38,789 bases of DNA. Source: SIG455 sp045646385 (GTDB lineage: Bacteria; Bacillota; Clostridia; UMGS1810). A program made the translations under genes and the position numbers. This document shows positions 1 to 8,089 of the stretch, piece by piece (positions within the stretch are counted from its first letter, which is position 1; each line of letters begins with the position of its first letter). The notes under the pieces were generated by a model, which had not been told where the DNA came from, did not search any database, and was given only the letters and a program-made list of their open reading frames with translations. Location: assembly GCA_045646385.1 (NCBI GenBank), contig JAZRKQ010000033.1, positions 1-38,789 on the forward strand. The letters are read 5' to 3'.

Positions 1-1499
1 ATGGCTACGATCCGACTTCCATAAACCAAAAAGACCCCATCACATTTAAAGACGTTGCAGGTGCAGATATTGAAAAAGCCGAACTTGCAGAGGTTGTAGA
101 GTTCCTTAAAAACCCTGCAGAATTTGAAAAACTTGGTGCTAAAATCCCGAGAGGTGTGCTTTTAGTAGGCCCTCCGGGAACAGGTAAAACACTTCTTGCA
201 AAAGCCGTTGCAGGCGAAGCGGGGGTTCCGTTCTTTTCAATTTCGGGTTCTGACTTTGTAGAAATGTTTGTCGGTGTTGGTGCATCACGCGTGCGTGATT
301 TGTTTGAGCAGGCTAAAAAAGCCGCACCCAGCATCGTGTTTATAGACGAAATAGATGCTGTGGGCAGACAGAGAGGCGCAGGTCTTGGCGGTGGTCATGA
401 TGAAAGAGAGCAGACTCTTAACCAGTTACTCGTTGAAATGGACGGCTTTGCGGCTAATCAGGGTGTTATAGTAATTGCCGCTACAAACCGCCCCGACATC
501 TTAGACGGTGCGCTTCTTCGTCCCGGTCGTTTTGACAGGCAGGTGGTTGTAGATACACCCGATATTTTAGGCCGTGAGGCAATTTTAAGAGTTCATTCAC
601 GCAAAAAGCCACTCGGTGCAGACGTTAATCTTTCAGTTATTGCAAAAACAACTGCAGGATTTACAGGTGCAGACCTTGCTAACCTTTTGAATGAGGCAGC
701 ACTCTTAGCCGCAAGAAAGCACAAAACCGAAATCAATATGCCCGAAATTGAAGACGCTATGATTAAAGTTATGGTGGGTACTGAAAAGAAAACCCGTAAT
801 ATGAGCGAGAAAGAAAAACGCATTACGGCTTACCACGAGGCTGGTCACGCAGTTGTTACAAAACTTCTCCCCTCTCAGGATCCCGTTCACCAGATTTCTA
901 TTATTCCACGCGGCAGAGCCGGCGGATATACAATGAGCCTGCCCGAGGAAGACAGATACTATATGACAAAACAGACCATGCTTGACGAAATAATCGTTTT
1001 ACTCGGCGGCAGAGCAGCAGAGAAGATTATTTTGGACGATATCAGCACGGGCGCATCAAACGATATTGAGCGCGCATCAAAAATTGCGCGCCAGATGGTT
1101 ACAAAGTTTGGTATGAGCGATAAAATCGGTCCTATATCTTTCGGCAACGAAAGTAACGAGGTTTTCCTTGGCAAAGATTTTGTTCAGTCGCGCTCAGTCA
1201 GCGAACGTGTTGCATCGGAAATTGATGATGAGATTATGCGCATTATAGAAACCAAGTACGAAGAATGTCTTAAACTTATTTCTGAAAATAAAGACAAATT
1301 AGAGTGCGTGGCGGCTGCGCTTATGGAAAGAGAAAAACTCTCCGGTGAAGAATTTGAAATTCTCTTTGCAGGGGGCGAATTACCGCCTATGGACCCGCTT
1401 AATCTTAATACTGAAAAATTTGCAGAGGAAAAACCTGTTGAAAATATTCCTGACGCAGAAATACACGCAAAAGAAGAAGTTATCGAAGAAAATAAATAA
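1..1499 (+). CDS. ftsH: ATP-dependent zinc metalloprotease FtsH, 5'-truncated by the window edge
   Basis: Membrane-anchored AAA+ protease that unfolds and degrades membrane and short-lived cytosolic proteins. The open frame runs in from the window edge (first full codon at position 3), so the N-terminal membrane segments are missing and about 498 residues are visible. Walker A GPPGTGKT is at 168-191, followed by Walker B (FIDEID) and the second region of homology ending in RPGRFDRQ. The zinc site HEAGH is at about 834-848, with the third-ligand region SNDIERA downstream. The acidic tail is typical of the family. A 20-bp-stem hairpin follows the stop codon. In many Firmicutes coaX follows ftsH; here three unrelated genes lie between them. 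Confidence 0.97.
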   Translation, partial: GYDPTSINQKDPITFKDVAGADIEKAELAEVVEFLKNPAEFEKLGAKIPRGVLLVGPPGTGKTLLAKAVAGEAGVPFFSISGSDFVEMFVGVGASRVRDLFEQAKKAAPSIVFIDEIDAVGRQRGAGLGGGHDEREQTLNQLLVEMDGFAANQGVIVIAATNRPDILDGALLRPGRFDRQVVVDTPDILGREAILRVHSRKKPLGADVNLSVIAKTTAGFTGADLANLLNEAALLAARKHKTEINMPEIEDAMIKVMVGTEKKTRNMSEKEKRITAYHEAGHAVVTKLLPSQDPVHQISIIPRGRAGGYTMSLPEEDRYYMTKQTMLDEIIVLLGGRAAEKIILDDISTGASNDIERASKIARQMVTKFGMSDKIGPISFGNESNEVFLGKDFVQSRSVSERVASEIDDEIMRIIETKYEECLKLISENKDKLECVAAALMEREKLSGEEFEILFAGGELPPMDPLNLNTEKFAEEKPVENIPDAEIHAKEEVIEENK

Positions 1500-1517
1500 T
1501 TAAAGTACTAACAAAAG

Positions 1518-1572
1518 AAAAAACAATATATTTTCGCATAAATATACTCAAGCGAAAATATATTGTTTTTTT
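1518..1572. terminator. Long-stem bidirectional terminator after ftsH, with conserved loop motif
   Basis: A perfect 20-bp inverted repeat (1518-1537 with 1552-1571) encloses a 14-base loop. A-run and T-run flanks would terminate both ftsH (plus) and the convergent XRE gene (minus). The stem top and loop, CGCATAAATATACTCAAGCG, match the hairpin at 28245-28300 at 17 of 20 positions although the outer stems differ; see the finding on shared loops. Confidence 0.9.
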
Positions 1573-1574
1573 AA

Positions 1575-1847
1575 TTAAACCCTTAAACAGATAAGATAAT
1601 CGTTGTCAACATCGGTAAGTTTGCTTACCGAAACACCTAAAGCCTTACTAATCTTATGCAAGGATTTCAGCGAAGGTGCATATGCCGCGCTGGGGCCTTC
1701 AAGTTGTGAGATAAAGTTTAATGACATACCGCTGTATTCGCTAAGTTGTTCTTGCGTCATACCGGCTAACCTTCTGTAGTATCCGACCTTTAAACCAACT
1801 TTGATTATAAACATCTGATACTCTTTTTCGTCATAAGTCATAATCAT
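1575..1847 (-). CDS. XRE-family helix-turn-helix transcriptional regulator
   Basis: Small one-domain DNA-binding protein of about 90 residues. The segment GYYRRLAGMTQEQLSEYSGM, then SLNFISQLEG and LKSLHKISKALGVSVSKL, is a textbook Cro/C1-type HTH covering most of the protein. No sensor or dimerisation domain is visible, which suggests a local regulator. Start choice is uncertain: GTG codons at 1853 and 1850 are in frame, but the ATG at 1847 has a weak GGTG-type site in front of it. It is convergent with ftsH and divergent from the large secreted protein, with promoters lying close together in the 120-base gap. Regulation of that neighbour is plausible but inferred from position only. Confidence 0.88.
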   Translation of the reverse strand: MIMTYDEKEYQMFIIKVGLKVGYYRRLAGMTQEQLSEYSGMSLNFISQLEGPSAAYAPSLKSLHKISKALGVSVSKLTDVDNDYLICLRV

Positions 1848-1857
1848 CACCACTTAT

Positions 1858-1871
1858 ATAATGTTCATTAT
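1858..1871. promoter_or_regulatory. Possible operator: small inverted repeat upstream of the XRE gene
   Basis: ATAATG-TT-CATTAT is a perfect 6-bp inverted repeat with a 2-base spacer, lying just before the XRE start and about 17 bases from the -35 box of the divergent gene. Its size and place suit a Cro-like repressor site. AT-rich palindromes of this length also occur by chance, so this is a weak call. Confidence 0.3.
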
Positions 1872-1887
1872 CTTAAATTATATACTA

Positions 1888-1916
1888 TTGACAAATAAGT
1901 ATAAATGTTGTATTCT
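1888..1916 (+). promoter_or_regulatory. Sigma-A-type promoter of the beta-helix/stalk protein gene
   Basis: TTGACA (1888-1893), a 17-base spacer and TATTCT (1911-1916). The predicted leader is about 54 bases and ends in an AAGAAAGGAC ribosome binding site. Confidence 0.75.
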
Positions 1917-1976
1917 TAAATAAAACTACCGACACACGGAAGTTTTTAAATACAATTAAGAAAGGACGTTTTATTT

Positions 1977-4460
1977 ATGAAAAAAGTACTATCAATTTTA
2001 CTGGCAACAGTAATGCTGCTGGGAACAGTTAACTTTACTGTTTCGGCAGAAGCAACGTCGCTTCCTGCGGCACAAGACGGCATTATAACATTAACAGATG
2101 ATGTGGTATTATCATCTGATTTAACAATGGATTTAAACGAGGGTAATATAATTATTGACCTTGGAGAAAACACACTTTCGCTTACAGGCAATACAAACTT
2201 TTATAACGGAACATTTACTATTAAAAATGGTATTATAAATGTAGAAAATGTAGCATGCACAAATGGCGAAGGCTTAGTAAGACTTGCTCCTCACAGCCCC
2301 GACCGCTTTGCTACACTTAATCTGGAAAATATAACAATAAATGCAGATGGATATACTGCTCCTTGTGGTCTGTTCTGCTTTGAAAACGGCGAGATTAATC
2401 TTAACAACACCATTATCAATGCCGAAAATATTAATGACGGTTATGGTGTGTTTTACAGCGCACCTGGCGATCCTAAATCATTAACAATTACTAACTCAAG
2501 CGAAATTTATGTTACAAACGGAAAAAAACTTTTCTATGGATGTAATGTTGAAATTGACAATTCATATATCAATGCACAGGTTGAAAAAGATATTTTTTCA
2601 GGGGCTTCTGCTAATATCACAAATTCTACTTTAAATATTTCTGCAAACAGAGCAGTATTTAAAGACGCAGGCTATTCTGCGCCCGTTACAATTTTTAACA
2701 GTGAAGTCAACATAGAAGGAACTCTTTCCGAGGGCGTTTCAAATAATTCTAATCCCGCATCTACTGTTATAGCCGCTGATTCCACTATAACAGGTGGTGG
2801 AGATGCAATTTCATCCCCTGAAGCTAAAATAGGCACCACACTTTACCCCACCTTAACAGATGCACTTGCAGACGCAGCAGCAATGAATGATGCAGTTACA
2901 ATTACATTGCTCGACGATGTTGAATGGGTAACCGGTGCAGGTCACGGAAGCACACCTTTTGTTCCTGCTGAATCTTCATCAGTTGTAACCATCGACGGTA
3001 ATGACTTTACAATTACAGCAACAGGTGCAGGTGTAGGCTCAATCCGTGCTGCTAATGGGACTCTGCTTACATTTAACAATGTAAACTTTGTTGATGAATC
3101 TGTATCTTACGCAGAAGGCGCATGGGAATTTACTTACCTTGAATTTGCAGGAAAACTCAAGTTCACAAACTGCGATTTTAAAGACGAAATCCAGATTGAT
3201 TCCGATAACAACACATCACCTATTACAGAGAGCGAATTTACCAACTGTACATTTGAATCAAACGAATCTTCTGTATATGCAGTTTGGTTTGGCAATGGTA
3301 GTGCTAAATTTGATACATGTACATTTACAGGTTATCGTGGACTTAAAATGCACGAAGCATACGGATCAGACATCAATGCTATAACAATAGAAAACTGTAC
3401 ATTTAATAACATCACAGCAAAACCTGCTATTGCAATCGGAGATTTAAATGCATTAACAGAGGTAAACATTAAAAACTGTACTGTAAATAACGCGCAGGCA
3501 GGCGACCAGAATGCTTACTTGCTCGAAACCGACACATCTGTTGACACATTTACATTCGTTGCTCAGAATAACACAATTACTGTTGACGGCACCACTATAA
3601 CTCCAATGGTCAAAATTGGTGCAAACGAATACCCCACTATTGAATCAGCAATAGCCGTTGCTACTACAAACGATGTAATTGATATATTTAACAACACAAC
3701 AATATCTGATTCCGACGCAGCAACACTTGCAGGAAAATCTGTAACTATTGACTTAAACGAAAAAGAACTTACAATTAATTCTGCAACTGACTATAGCGGC
3801 CTTATCAGTATCCCCAAAAATTACAAAGTAAACAAAACTGCAGTAACAGATTCCGTATTCACATATAGCCTTAAAAAAGTGGTTATGGCATCTCCTGTCG
3901 GTGTAGTAGGCGGTGGTGGTTCATCTGTATCTAAACCATCAACACCTGAACAGGATAAAACAGAAGAAACTAAAGAAGATACAAAACTTGATGAAGATGC
4001 AAAAACCGATGAAGATACAAAAACTGAGGAAAGTGATGCTAACAAAGAAGACAGCACCACACCAAACATAGAAAAAACTACAAACGAAATAGTTCTTACA
4101 CTAGGCGATGCTAACATCAATGTATTTGGCAACACTATCAAAAACGACGTCGCACCAAAACTTGTAAACAACAGAACTATGCTCCCTGCAAGACTCATTT
4201 CTGAAAGCCTTGGCGCAACAGTTATATGGACAGCAGCAGAGCCAAACAAAGTATTGATTGAAAAAGGCGATAAAGTTATTATAATCACCATAGGTTCAGA
4301 CATAGCAACAGTAAACGGTGAAGAAATCAAACTCGACAGCCCCGCATTCATTGAAAACGACAGAACATACTTACCAACCAGATTCCTCTCTGAAAAACTC
4401 GGCGCAACTGTTGAGTGGGTTCCCGAAACAACACAGGTAATCATCACAGCGACAGAGTGA
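1977..4460 (+). CDS. Secreted beta-helix protein with C-terminal copper-amine-oxidase-like (stalk) domain
   Basis: An 827-residue exported protein. Residues 1-24 form a classical signal peptide (MKK, hydrophobic core, VSA). The body, to about residue 640, is rich in Asn, Thr, Ile and Val with recurring short strands such as NITNSTLNIS and ITIENCTFNN, the look of a right-handed parallel beta-helix. A motif of the form IG-x(3)-YPT followed by a run of short residues occurs twice (around residues 283 and 545). A glycine patch (GGGGS) leads into a Glu/Asp/Lys/Thr-rich linker at about 660-700. The C-terminal 120 residues contain two copies of a NRTMLPARLISESLGA-like repeat, typical of the copper-amine-oxidase N-terminal-like fold of clostridial surface proteins. 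No enzymatic residues or sortase signal are recognised. A surface adhesin or carbohydrate-binding role is inference. Confidence 0.85.
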   Translation: MKKVLSILLATVMLLGTVNFTVSAEATSLPAAQDGIITLTDDVVLSSDLTMDLNEGNIIIDLGENTLSLTGNTNFYNGTFTIKNGIINVENVACTNGEGLVRLAPHSPDRFATLNLENITINADGYTAPCGLFCFENGEINLNNTIINAENINDGYGVFYSAPGDPKSLTITNSSEIYVTNGKKLFYGCNVEIDNSYINAQVEKDIFSGASANITNSTLNISANRAVFKDAGYSAPVTIFNSEVNIEGTLSEGVSNNSNPASTVIAADSTITGGGDAISSPEAKIGTTLYPTLTDALADAAAMNDAVTITLLDDVEWVTGAGHGSTPFVPAESSSVVTIDGNDFTITATGAGVGSIRAANGTLLTFNNVNFVDESVSYAEGAWEFTYLEFAGKLKFTNCDFKDEIQIDSDNNTSPITESEFTNCTFESNESSVYAVWFGNGSAKFDTCTFTGYRGLKMHEAYGSDINAITIENCTFNNITAKPAIAIGDLNALTEVNIKNCTVNNAQAGDQNAYLLETDTSVDTFTFVAQNNTITVDGTTITPMVKIGANEYPTIESAIAVATTNDVIDIFNNTTISDSDAATLAGKSVTIDLNEKELTINSATDYSGLISIPKNYKVNKTAVTDSVFTYSLKKVVMASPVGVVGGGGSSVSKPSTPEQDKTEETKEDTKLDEDAKTDEDTKTEESDANKEDSTTPNIEKTTNEIVLTLGDANINVFGNTIKNDVAPKLVNNRTMLPARLISESLGATVIWTAAEPNKVLIEKGDKVIIITIGSDIATVNGEEIKLDSPAFIENDRTYLPTRFLSEKLGATVEWVPETTQVIITATE

Positions 4461-4471
4461 TTTCCATATTT

Positions 4472-4519
4472 CACATAAATCGGACGCAGAGGATTCTCCT
4501 CTGCGTCTGTTTTTATGTG
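4472..4519 (+). terminator. Rho-independent terminator after the stalk protein gene
   Basis: Stem GACGCAGAGGA (4483-4493), loop TTC, and TCCTCTGCGTC (4497-4507), followed by TGTTTTT. An outer pair CACATAAA/TTTATGTG extends the helix. Confidence 0.92.
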
Positions 4520-4547
4520 AAACCAACTTGGAAGGAGCACAACATAA

Positions 4548-4760
4548 ATGAAAACAATTACAAAACTTTGTACTACTTGTGAAACAGGAGCAAAAATGTA
4601 TTTATTGGACAGTCGTTCTGCGGAATGTCCTTATCTTCCGTGCTATAGCGAAGACGGATGCCCCTATTATGTTCCTTTTGAAGCAAAAGGGAAACCTGTT
4701 GAAGATAAAAAGCAACATAATTTAATAAAAAAAATACTTAAAAAATTTAAAGTCCTGTAA
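4548..4760 (+). CDS. Small cysteine-rich protein of unknown function
   Basis: 70 residues preceded by a strong GGAAGGAG site and followed at once by a terminator whose stem begins inside the last codons, so it looks like a complete short gene. Six cysteines are visible: CTTC near residues 8-11, CPYLPC at 27-32 and CPYY near 38, plus one in between. The tail is strongly basic (KKQHNLIKKILKKFKVL). Paired cysteines suggest metal binding or a small redox/zinc-ribbon fold, but I recognise no family. It sits between the stalk protein terminator and the coaX promoter. Confidence 0.72.
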   Translation: MKTITKLCTTCETGAKMYLLDSRSAECPYLPCYSEDGCPYYVPFEAKGKPVEDKKQHNLIKKILKKFKVL

Positions 4761-4775
4761 AGGACTTTATTTTTT
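4748..4775 (+). terminator. Terminator overlapping the stop codon of the small Cys-rich gene
   Basis: Stem AAAGTCCT (4749-4756), loop GTAA (part of the stop codon), AGGACTTT (4761-4768), then ATTTTTT. Confidence 0.85.
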
Positions 4776-4777
4776 AC

Positions 4778-4806
4778 TTGAAATATACAGAAATTAGTAG
4801 TATAAT
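4778..4806 (+). promoter_or_regulatory. Sigma-A-type promoter of coaX
   Basis: TTGAAA (4778-4783), 17 bases, TATAAT (4801-4806). It starts directly after the T-run of the preceding terminator and gives a leader of about 25 bases before the coaX GTG. Confidence 0.85.
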
Positions 4807-4837
4807 TACTTTGATAAAAAACAAGGAGGTTATCCGT

Positions 4838-5599
4838 GTGATTTTAACTATTGACATAGGCAATACAAATATAGTTATGGGCGGTTTTTTTAATGACGAA
4901 CTAAAATTTGTTTCACGCATATCAACTAACATCAAAAAAACCGAAGACGAATATGCCGCGCTTATTAAAAGCATAGTTTCGCTGAACGATGTAAAACGCA
5001 CAGAAGTAAGCGGAGCTATAATATCATCGGTTGTGCCTCCGCTTAACAAAACTATGTGCAAAGCACTTACTAAAATCTACGGCGTATCCCCTATTGTTGT
5101 CGGGCCCGGTGTTAAAACCGGCGTTAACCTGCTTGTGGACAACCCCTCTCAGGTAGGCGCTGACCTTGTATGCTCCACAGCGGCGGCTTACAACTACTAC
5201 AAAGTGCCTGCCATTGTTTTAGATATGGGTACTGCTACCAAACTTTCAGTTGTAGATAAAAACGGTGCATTTGCAGGTGTATCCATTATCCCCGGTGTGG
5301 AAATCGGTATAGCGGCATTAGCAGGCGGAACTGCACAACTGCCGCAGATTAGCCTTGAAGCACCGAAATCCGTTATTGGCAAAAACACAATTGATGCAAT
5401 GCAATCGGGCGTAGTATACGGAAATGCCAGCCTTATAGACGGAATGATTGAAAAAATCAAGGCGGAATTCGGTGATATAGACATCATCGCAACGGGTGGT
5501 CTGGCAGGATTTATTACCCCCTACTGCAAAGAAAAAATGATTATAGACGATAACCTTATCTTAAAAGGGTTGTACGCTATATATAAAAAGAATTTGTAA
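4838..5599 (+). CDS. coaX: Type III pantothenate kinase
   Basis: Phosphorylates pantothenate, the first step of coenzyme A synthesis. The GTG at 4838 is chosen because AAGGAGG lies 7 bases upstream and the family N-terminus (DIGNTN phosphate loop) then begins at once. The longer open frame would run through the -10 box. About 253 residues, normal for the family. Visible motifs are DIGNTN near residue 6, VGAD near 105-108 carrying the expected catalytic Asp, DMGTATK near 127 and the closing ATGGLA. The residue after GAD is Leu rather than the Arg often seen there. It is followed closely by two membrane protein genes, the second an ECF S component, suggesting a vitamin salvage unit. Confidence 0.94.
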   Translation: MILTIDIGNTNIVMGGFFNDELKFVSRISTNIKKTEDEYAALIKSIVSLNDVKRTEVSGAIISSVVPPLNKTMCKALTKIYGVSPIVVGPGVKTGVNLLVDNPSQVGADLVCSTAAAYNYYKVPAIVLDMGTATKLSVVDKNGAFAGVSIIPGVEIGIAALAGGTAQLPQISLEAPKSVIGKNTIDAMQSGVVYGNASLIDGMIEKIKAEFGDIDIIATGGLAGFITPYCKEKMIIDDNLILKGLYAIYKKNL

Positions 5600-5611
5600 T
5601 TGGAGGATTTT

Positions 5612-6148
5612 ATGTTAGCACTATCTTACATTTTAAGCACATTAGGTCTTATATCAATGCTTGTTGCATCTGCAATAAAGGGCAAAAGAATGAAACTTAT
5701 TCTTTTCCTTGCGTTTTGCGGCAACTTGTTTGTTGCAATGAGTTATCATATCGGCGGCAGCGGAATAAACGGTGCGGCGGCTTGTTATCTCGGTGCGGTG
5801 ATAACGATTATAAACTATTTCTTTGAATCAAAAGACATACCGCTTCCAAAATGGCTTATATCCGTATATGCCGTGTTGATGGTTGCAGTTAATGCGTGGG
5901 TTGCGGGTGGAATATCACTTTTCAGCGCAATTGCAATCATTGCTTCGCTCTCATACATAATGGCAATTATTCAGAAATCGGGCGCAGGATACCGTTTTTG
6001 GACAATTATCAATATGATTCTGTGGTGCTCATACGATATCATTACAGGTTCTTACAGTGTATTGGTTACTCACATACCGCAACTTGTAACCGCATTGGTA
6101 AGCGCATTTTTTCACGACAGAAAAGGCAAAGAAAGTGCAAGTGTATAA
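5612..6148 (+). CDS. YgjV-like inner membrane protein
   Basis: About 178 residues, very hydrophobic, with five or six predicted membrane segments. The pattern (LSYILSTLGLISMLVAS, FCGNLFVAMSYHIGG, later FWTIINMILWCSYDIITG) resembles the YgjV/Imp family of uncharacterised inner-membrane proteins. The ATG at 5612 is preferred over the TTG at 5600 because GGAGG ends 5 bases before it. It starts 12 bases after the coaX stop, so the two are surely co-transcribed. No molecular function is known to me for the family. Confidence 0.75.
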   Translation: MLALSYILSTLGLISMLVASAIKGKRMKLILFLAFCGNLFVAMSYHIGGSGINGAAACYLGAVITIINYFFESKDIPLPKWLISVYAVLMVAVNAWVAGGISLFSAIAIIASLSYIMAIIQKSGAGYRFWTIINMILWCSYDIITGSYSVLVTHIPQLVTALVSAFFHDRKGKESASV

Positions 6149-6223
6149 TGGGATAATCCCTTTATATAAATTTTAAATGCGTTGTATCGCTAAACGGCGA
6201 ACGACAGCAAGGAGGAATTTTTT

Positions 6224-6823
6224 ATGACACAGACAAGTAAATTGTCTACACGCACGCTCGTTCTGGGCGCTATACTGACGGCATTGGTATTCTTGCTTCA
6301 GTATATGGGAAGTTTTATAAGGCTCGGCCCGTTCTCTATCTCATTGGTGCTGATTCCGATAGTTATCGGTGCGGCAACCTGCGGAACGGGGATTGCATCT
6401 TGGCTGGGACTTGTATTTGGCTTTGCGGTGCTTATAAGCGGTGATGCGGCTGCATTTTTAGCAGTAACCGTACCCGGCACATTTGTAACCGTACTTTCAA
6501 AAGGTGTTCTGTGCGCCCTTTTGGCATCGCTTACTTACAAAGCAAGCCTTAAAGTTTTTGCAAAACTTAAAAACGGCAGATATCTTGCAGTAATTACAGC
6601 CGCTATAGTTTGCCCAATCGTAAATACCGGAGTATTTCTTATCTGCTGCTCTGTATTTTTTATGGACACTATGGTAGAATGGGCGGCAGCAGCCAATCTT
6701 GGCGGCAATGTTGTGCACTATATGATTTTCGTACTTGTAGGAGTAAACTTTATAGCAGAACTTGTTACAAACATTATTTTAAGTCCTATAGTTTCAAGAT
6801 TAATTGATATACGCAATAAATAA
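6224..6823 (+). CDS. ECF transporter substrate-binding (S) component, possibly for pantothenate
   Basis: 199 residues with about six membrane segments. The start MTQTSKLSTRTLVLGAILTA is the usual N-terminal segment of ECF S components, where the A-x(3)-A face docks on the T subunit. Such proteins bind a vitamin and share an EcfA-EcfT module encoded elsewhere; no EcfA or EcfT gene is in this window. The substrate cannot be read from the sequence. Placement 75 bases after a coaX operon makes pantothenate the best guess, and other vitamins remain possible. AAGGAGG precedes the ATG. A strong terminator follows. Confidence 0.82.
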   Translation: MTQTSKLSTRTLVLGAILTALVFLLQYMGSFIRLGPFSISLVLIPIVIGAATCGTGIASWLGLVFGFAVLISGDAAAFLAVTVPGTFVTVLSKGVLCALLASLTYKASLKVFAKLKNGRYLAVITAAIVCPIVNTGVFLICCSVFFMDTMVEWAAAANLGGNVVHYMIFVLVGVNFIAELVTNIILSPIVSRLIDIRNK

Positions 6824-6834
6824 TCAATAAAAAC

Positions 6835-6870
6835 AAAAATGCTGAACGGATAACCGTTCAGCATTTTTTA
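6835..6870. terminator. Bidirectional terminator between the ECF S gene and the convergent membrane gene
   Basis: A 15-bp stem (6835-6849 with 6854-6868), loop ATAA, flanked by A and T runs. Confidence 0.92.
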
Positions 6871-6879
6871 TTAGTCAAA

Positions 6880-7281
6880 TTATTTTTTAAGCATTTTCGG
6901 AACTATTGTATGGTATGCAAAACTTGCTACAAGGTAAGCAACCAATATAGCCGCCGTAATGTATTTCATAAGTTTGATAGTTACAAAATTTACACCGTGA
7001 ATACAGAAAAAGCAAAATGCCATAACAACTGCTAATGCGATATATTCAACTAAAAAATTCTTTTTTGACACTACTGCAACAATTGACATTACAACTGCCG
7101 CTGCTATGCTTAGTACAGAAAGTACCATAACGGCATTCTGTGTCTGCAGTATTGTCTGCGAATAACTCTGACCTCTGTTTATAAGCATAAGTATAAGCAA
7201 AAGCGAAAGTGAAACCGTAGTTGAAATAAGTAATCTGTTTGTATGTGCTGCAGTAATTTTTTTAATTTCTGTATTTTTCAT
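6880..7281 (-). CDS. Small integral membrane protein of unknown function
   Basis: 133 residues with four predicted membrane segments: about residues 18-35, 50-68, 75-95 and 105-125. The N-terminus is polar and the tail ends in Lys-Lys. A clear AAAGGAG site lies before the ATG. It is the last gene of the minus-strand run ABC exporter, prmA, rsmE and this gene, about 20 bases after rsmE. I recognise no family or catalytic motif. Confidence 0.75.
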   Translation of the reverse strand: MKNTEIKKITAAHTNRLLISTTVSLSLLLILMLINRGQSYSQTILQTQNAVMVLSVLSIAAAVVMSIVAVVSKKNFLVEYIALAVVMAFCFFCIHGVNFVTIKLMKYITAAILVAYLVASFAYHTIVPKMLKK

Positions 7282-7302
7282 TTATAACTATCTCCTTTAA
7301 TA

Positions 7303-8034
7303 TCATATATCCCATTCGCTAAGGGCATACATTATAGCCGAAACTGTAGCAATACCCGCCGTTTCACAGCGAAGAATCCTTTTACCGAGTGTAACTGTTT
7401 TAACATCTGAATTAGCGGCTAAATCCGCCTCAGCCTGCTCAAAACCGCCCTCAGGACCTATATAAACAGCAATGGTGCAATTTTTATCTGCACCTGCCAA
7501 TGTATTGCTTAAATTAGCCTGCCGTTCACATTCGTACGGCATTATTTTTAAATCGTGCTTCTGGGCAATCGCTTTATCAAAACTTATTGCATTACCAACC
7601 TTTGGGATAATACCCCTGCCGCATTGCTTGGCGGCTTCTTCTGCAATTCTCTGCCAACGGATGCGCTTTTTCTCGTCATCTTTAATCTTAGCCACGCACC
7701 GCGCAGTTTCAACAGGCACTATAGCGTCAACACCGAGTTCCACGCATTTCTGGATAATTAAATCCATTTTATCCGACTTCGGCAAACCCTGATAGAGCGT
7801 AATGCTTATGCCACTTTCGGCTTCATTCGGATACGTTTTTACAATATCTGCCGTAATGCAGTTTTTATCAATAGTGTTTATTGAACACTCGTAATCCGTG
7901 CCCTCGCCGTCACACAATATTATACTATCTTTTTCCTTCAAACGCAATACCTTTGTGATATGCGCAACATCTTCGCCGGTGATTGTTGCTGCGTTTTGTG
8001 AAAACGCACTTTTATCGGCAAAAAATCTGTGCAT
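7303..8034 (-). CDS. rsmE: 16S rRNA (uracil-1498-N3)-methyltransferase RsmE
   Basis: SPOUT-class methyltransferase that modifies U1498 of 16S rRNA. The N-terminal part (HRFFADK, then HITKVLRLKEKDSIILCDGEG) is the PUA-like RNA-binding region. The C-terminal knot carries YIGPEGGFEQAEAD near 195 and LGKRILRCETAGI near 220, which form the SAM pocket. ATG 8034 is preferred over GTG 8043 because GAGGTG then sits at normal spacing. About 243 residues, usual for the family. The prmA-rsmE pairing is very common in Firmicutes. Confidence 0.95.
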   Translation of the reverse strand: MHRFFADKSAFSQNAATITGEDVAHITKVLRLKEKDSIILCDGEGTDYECSINTIDKNCITADIVKTYPNEAESGISITLYQGLPKSDKMDLIIQKCVELGVDAIVPVETARCVAKIKDDEKKRIRWQRIAEEAAKQCGRGIIPKVGNAISFDKAIAQKHDLKIMPYECERQANLSNTLAGADKNCTIAVYIGPEGGFEQAEADLAANSDVKTVTLGKRILRCETAGIATVSAIMYALSEWDI

Positions 8035-8059
8035 CGACTTCACCTCAAATCACCATTAT

Positions 8060-8089
8060 ATTATACACAATATATATGGCATAAGTCAA
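8060..8089 (-). promoter_or_regulatory. Possible internal promoter for rsmE
   Basis: Read on the minus strand: TTGACT (8089-8084), 18 bases, TATAAT (8065-8060). The -35 box overlaps the prmA stop codon, so rsmE and the gene after it may also be transcribed separately. Confidence 0.55.

Noticed and set aside
3821..4540. 239-codon open frame on the minus strand opposite the stalk protein
   Set aside because: It is a shadow of the repetitive Thr/Glu-rich region of the plus-strand gene; it has no ribosome site and a low-complexity Ser/Val composition.
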